Source of the DNA: Comamonas odontotermitis
GTDB lineage: Bacteria; Pseudomonadota; Gammaproteobacteria; Burkholderiales; Burkholderiaceae_C
Assembly (NCBI RefSeq): GCF_020080045.1
Contig: NZ_CP083451.1
Coordinates: 2,480,001-2,544,000, forward strand
Direction of reading: 5' to 3'
Length of the DNA: 64,000 nt
How positions within the stretch are numbered: the stretch's first letter is position 1; every line of letters starts with the position of its first letter. Under the pieces are notes generated by a model that saw nothing but the letters and a program-made list of their open reading frames with translations, searched no databases and was not told the DNA's origin. This document shows positions 61,119-64,000 of the stretch, piece after piece. Both the position numbers and the translations under genes were made by a program.

Positions 61119-62096
61119 TCAGCGCGGAGCATGGTCCAAGGTCCAGATGCCGTGCGGCGACTTGCCAACCTTGACCTGGTTCACCACCTTGCGTTCCTTG
61201 GTGTCGATCACGCTCATCTTGCCCGCCCAGCGGGAGCTTAGATAGATATAGCGCCCGTCAGGCGTCACATCCATGCAATCGGGACCGCTGGGGCCCGGGT
61301 ACTTGTCCACCACGGTCTGGCTTTGCATGTCGAGCTTGCTGATGGTGTTGGCCACGCGGTTGCTGACAAACAGATGGCGGCCGTCACCCGTGGCACGGAA
61401 AGCGTGCGCGCCCTTGTCCGTCTTGATGGAGTTGACCAGTTTGGGCTGTGCACCTGCCACGTCGAACACCTGTACACCCTCGCCGCCGGTGAGCGCCACA
61501 AACACGAACTTGTTGTCGGGGCTGCCGTACAGATCGGCCGGCATGGGGCCGGTCTTGATGCGCCACTTCAATGTCTGGCTGGCGATATCGATGGCGACCA
61601 GCTCATCACTGTCCTGCATGGTGGAGTAGATCGTCGTGCTCTTGCTGTCGATCCACAGGTGGCTGGGCGTCTTGCCGGTGGAAATGCGCTTGACCAGCTT
61701 CGGGTCGGTGCCGTTCCAGCTGTAGATATCGATATGGTTCAGGCGGTTGGCCGCGGTGACAAACCACTTCATGTCGGGCGAGAAGCGCAGATGGTAGGGA
61801 TCGGAGATGCCCTGGATCACACGCTGCACATCTGCAGTCTTGGGGTCGACAAAGGTCAGCGAGTCACCCGTGGCATTCGCCACGATGACGGATTTGCTGT
61901 CGGGGGTGAGGTACAGGTGGTGCGGCTCCTTGCCTGTAGGAATGCGCTTGACCTCTTTCCAGGTCGCAGGATCAACGACGCTGATATTGGCATCCAGCGA
62001 ATTGAGCACCAGAATGGGGTTTGCCGCCTGGGCGGCCAGCGCTGCCGCTGCCGAAGCGGCCACCAGCAGGGAGCGGGCGAGATTAAAGGGCTTCAC
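61119..62096 (-). CDS. exported YncE-like beta-propeller protein
   Basis: About 325 residues from the GTG ending at 62096 (a TTG at 62111 is the alternative; there is no ATG). Signal peptide ending AALAAQAANP, then seven blades with repeated PTGKEPHHLYLTPDSKSVIV and PDGRYIYLSSRW motifs, the YncE/cytochrome-d1-like propeller. Periplasmic, role unknown. It lies 12 bp upstream of the deacetylase in the same direction, suggesting one transcript. Confidence 0.83.
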   Translation of the reverse strand: MKPFNLARSLLVAASAAAALAAQAANPILVLNSLDANISVVDPATWKEVKRIPTGKEPHHLYLTPDSKSVIVANATGDSLTFVDPKTADVQRVIQGISDPYHLRFSPDMKWFVTAANRLNHIDIYSWNGTDPKLVKRISTGKTPSHLWIDSKSTTIYSTMQDSDELVAIDIASQTLKWRIKTGPMPADLYGSPDNKFVFVALTGGEGVQVFDVAGAQPKLVNSIKTDKGAHAFRATGDGRHLFVSNRVANTISKLDMQSQTVVDKYPGPSGPDCMDVTPDGRYIYLSSRWAGKMSVIDTKERKVVNQVKVGKSPHGIWTLDHAPR

Positions 62097-62234
62097 AAGC
62101 AATCCGTACAAGTAACGCAGCGAGTGTAGCCGCCCGCAAGGCGGTTACCCACAGTACCCGAATGGCGGCAATGTAAATATTCGTCGACTTCGGGCAGGAG
62201 CGCCCGTTCTCAGCGCGCGCAATGCAAGTGCACC

Positions 62235-63317
62235 TTAATATTCGTCAAAGATTCGCTGCAGCTCCTTGGGATCGCTCGTCCGGGTGAGGGCCAGCATCAG
62301 GAGAATGCGGGCCTTTTGCGGCGAGTGCATCATCGAAGCGACAAAGCCCGCTTTCCTGAACTCTCCGGTTGGCGTCACGATGCCGGTCGTCACACGCGAG
62401 CCGGTAACGACTGCAACGCCTTTTTTCTGGGCTGCTACCAAGCTGTTCATCGTGGCGACCGGCATATTGGCGTGCCCTGTTCCTGCATTGACGATGCCAC
62501 GTGCACCGGCCGCCACTGCCGCATCGACCAAAGTGCCGTCCGAACCCAGGGTCGTGTAGTTGATATCGACGCGCGGCAAGCTCTCGAGCTGGCTGACGTC
62601 GAACTCGCTGTGGGAGGTATGCCGCTTGAGCGGGCTGGAGATGAAGAAAGGCTCGGAGTTCTGCATGTAGCCCAGTTCTCCCCCATCCGGGCTCTTGAAC
62701 GTGGCCGCATTGGTGGTATTGGTCTTCATTACCCCGAAGGCGCTGCTGATCGTGTCGTTCATGCTCACCAGAACGCCCTTGTCCTTGGCCGCAGGGCTTG
62801 CAGCCAGCGCCACGGCATTGACCAGATTCAATGGTCCGTCAGCACTGATGCCGGTGCTGGGACGCATGGAGCCGACCAGAACCACCGGCTTGCTGGTCTT
62901 GACCACCAGATTCAGGAAATACGCTGTCTCCTCCAAGGTGTCGGTGCCGTGGGTGATCACCACGCCGTCCACATCCTTGGTCGCCAGGAGTTCATTCGTG
63001 CGTCTGGCCAGCGCCAGCCAGTTGGCAATGCTGATCTTGGAGCTGCCCACGTTGAAGAGTTGTTCACCAGAGATATTGGCGAACTTCTCGATCTCCGGAA
63101 CTGCAGCCACCAGCGCCTGAATTCCCACCTGTTTCATGCCTGCACCCGGCCCATAATCGGTCAGCGCCAGGCTGTCAGCACCGCGGCTGGCGATGGTGCC
63201 ACCCGTGGCCAGAATGGCAACATTGGCTTTGCCAGGGGTTTGTGCCAAAGCTGGCGCTGCACTCACAGCGAGTGCAGTGGCGCTCAGCACGCAGGCTGCG
63301 AATTTCTTGAGATTCAT
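62235..63317 (-). CDS. ansB: type II L-asparaginase
   Basis: 360 residues from the ATG ending at 63317. Signal peptide (FAACVLSATALAVSAAPALA) marks it as periplasmic type II. Catalytic motifs: ILATGGTIASRG (Thr), VITHGTDTLEETAYFL (Thr-Asp) and VGSMRPSTGISADGPLN. It hydrolyses asparagine (and often glutamine) to the acid and ammonia. Followed at a distance by an N-carbamoylase-like gene on the same strand; both release ammonia from organic nitrogen. Confidence 0.96.
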   Translation of the reverse strand: MNLKKFAACVLSATALAVSAAPALAQTPGKANVAILATGGTIASRGADSLALTDYGPGAGMKQVGIQALVAAVPEIEKFANISGEQLFNVGSSKISIANWLALARRTNELLATKDVDGVVITHGTDTLEETAYFLNLVVKTSKPVVLVGSMRPSTGISADGPLNLVNAVALAASPAAKDKGVLVSMNDTISSAFGVMKTNTTNAATFKSPDGGELGYMQNSEPFFISSPLKRHTSHSEFDVSQLESLPRVDINYTTLGSDGTLVDAAVAAGARGIVNAGTGHANMPVATMNSLVAAQKKGVAVVTGSRVTTGIVTPTGEFRKAGFVASMMHSPQKARILLMLALTRTSDPKELQRIFDEY

Positions 63318-63513
63318 GATGAAGAGCTTCCGTGGGGCTGTTGAAAAATGGGGACAGATATGTGCTTTCCTGGTGGTGTGCCATGCAGGTTGATGCGCTG
63401 CGCCATCGGACGGCTTGAGTGAAACAGTCTCTGGATGCTTCAACACAGACTAGCCAGCCGCCCCACCTTCAAACCAGCGCAGCACAAGGTATCGAGGTTG
63501 AGGTTTCAAGCGC

Positions 63514-64000
63514 TCAGGGCAGCGGCTCTCCTGCCCCCACCCGATCCACGATCAGGCGGTAGTGCTCCGGCCGGCGATGTTTGGCAAAATTGAAGACGTG
63601 CTGGCGGAAATGCTCGCCCAGCGAGAGATCGGCGCTGACACAGATCACTTCGTCCTCTTCCGTCAGCGTGCAGGCCACAATCTCTCCTGTCGGTGCCACG
63701 ATGACGGAACTGCCGATCATGTGGTGCCCGTCTTCGGAACCGCATTTGCCTGCTGCAGCCACCCAGACCCCGTTCTGGTAGGCATTGGCCTGCAGCGAGA
63801 TCAGGTGGGTAGAGGTGCGCAGGTGCACCGGCTCGTTCCAGTGAATGTTGAGCGAGGGCGTGTTATAGCCCAGCATGACCACCTCGGCACTCTGCAGCGC
63901 AAGGACCCGGTAGGTTTCAGGCCAGCGACGGTCGTTGCACAGGCACATGCCATACTTCACGGCCTCCGATTCAAACACCCTGAAACCCAGATTGCCCACA
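63514..64000 (-). CDS. N-carbamoyl-D-amino-acid hydrolase-like, 5' end outside the window
   Basis: Only the last ~161 residues are present, ending at the stop at 63514. The nitrilase-type catalytic Cys is in GMCLCNDRRWPETYRV, followed by VMLGYNTPSLNIHWNEPVH and VFNFAKHRRPEHYRLI, which match Agrobacterium D-N-carbamoylase closely. It splits N-carbamoyl-D-amino acids into the D-amino acid, CO2 and ammonia. Partial at the right window edge. Confidence 0.87.
   Translation of the reverse strand, partial: VGNLGFRVFESEAVKYGMCLCNDRRWPETYRVLALQSAEVVMLGYNTPSLNIHWNEPVHLRTSTHLISLQANAYQNGVWVAAAGKCGSEDGHHMIGSSVIVAPTGEIVACTLTEEDEVICVSADLSLGEHFRQHVFNFAKHRRPEHYRLIVDRVGAGEPLP

Noticed and set aside
1..64000. 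Genomic island or prophage
   Set aside because: No integrase, transposase, phage gene, tRNA or attachment-site repeats were seen. The only clear composition outlier is the intergenic DNA near 10,190-10,640.

Overview
The window is one contiguous stretch of high-GC bacterial chromosome. Several features point to a beta-proteobacterium of the family Comamonadaceae: the best-conserved proteins (WrbA, DkgB, GlnA/NtrBC, GcvTHP), a VPTL/IPTL-type C-terminal sorting signal, TRAP transport genes, and a roughly 50-bp dispersed palindrome that I associate with that family. I see no rRNA, tRNA, CRISPR array, prophage or transposase gene. Gene density is high and both strands are used.

Layout. Bases 1-7,000 hold three regulator/target pairs transcribed divergently: an MFS exporter with a cysteine-rich HTH regulator, a DHA2 MFS exporter with a LysR regulator, and dkgB with a LysR regulator; wrbA lies between the last two. 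At 7,047-10,157 is a large five-DUF11 surface protein behind a 736-bp AT-rich upstream region. Bases 10,894-18,400 hold an Lrp regulator, a fatty-acid-hydroxylase-type membrane enzyme, murU (with an in-frame 15-bp minisatellite), a CPG2-like lipoprotein peptidase and a complete TRAP operon. Bases 18,582-25,900 hold a second surface protein, then a tandem glycine riboswitch driving gcvT-gcvH-gcvP. A TSUP transporter and a membrane diguanylate cyclase follow. Bases 29,190-34,410 are a periplasmic copper-handling cluster: a Cys/His-rich small protein, a His-rich small protein, a TolC lipoprotein, a multicopper oxidase, a cupredoxin, a DUF411 protein and a CusF-like protein. An LRR-kinase follows.

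Bases 35,731-41,884 (minus strand) carry an ExeM/NucH-type surface nuclease with a VPTL-type sorting signal, a solitary MetQ-like binding protein, a lipoprotein and a 56-residue membrane protein. Bases 42,423-47,269 are a biotin ECF transporter operon (bioM-bioN-bioY) continuing into an acyl-CoA-synthetase-like enzyme and an atypical thiolase. After a nitroreductase, exonuclease III and a dicarboxylate/amino-acid symporter comes the nitrogen-control block on the minus strand: glnA, a DUF4124 protein, ntrB and ntrC. A sigma-54 promoter and two NtrC sites lie upstream of glnA. The right end holds an EI24 membrane protein, a second fatty-acid-hydroxylase homologue, a polysaccharide deacetylase/beta-propeller pair, a type II asparaginase and the 3' part of an N-carbamoyl-D-amino-acid-hydrolase-like gene.

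The most interesting signal crosses gene boundaries. At least eleven recognisable copies of one ~50-bp imperfect palindrome are scattered over the window in both orientations. Four lie inside coding sequences without breaking the frame. Two of those, in unrelated exported proteins (the copper cupredoxin and the polysaccharide deacetylase), encode the hydrophobic core of the signal peptide in the same reading frame and at the same place. A third extends the NtrC interdomain linker, a fourth adds a loop to a membrane hydroxylase, and a fifth copy overlaps a start codon.
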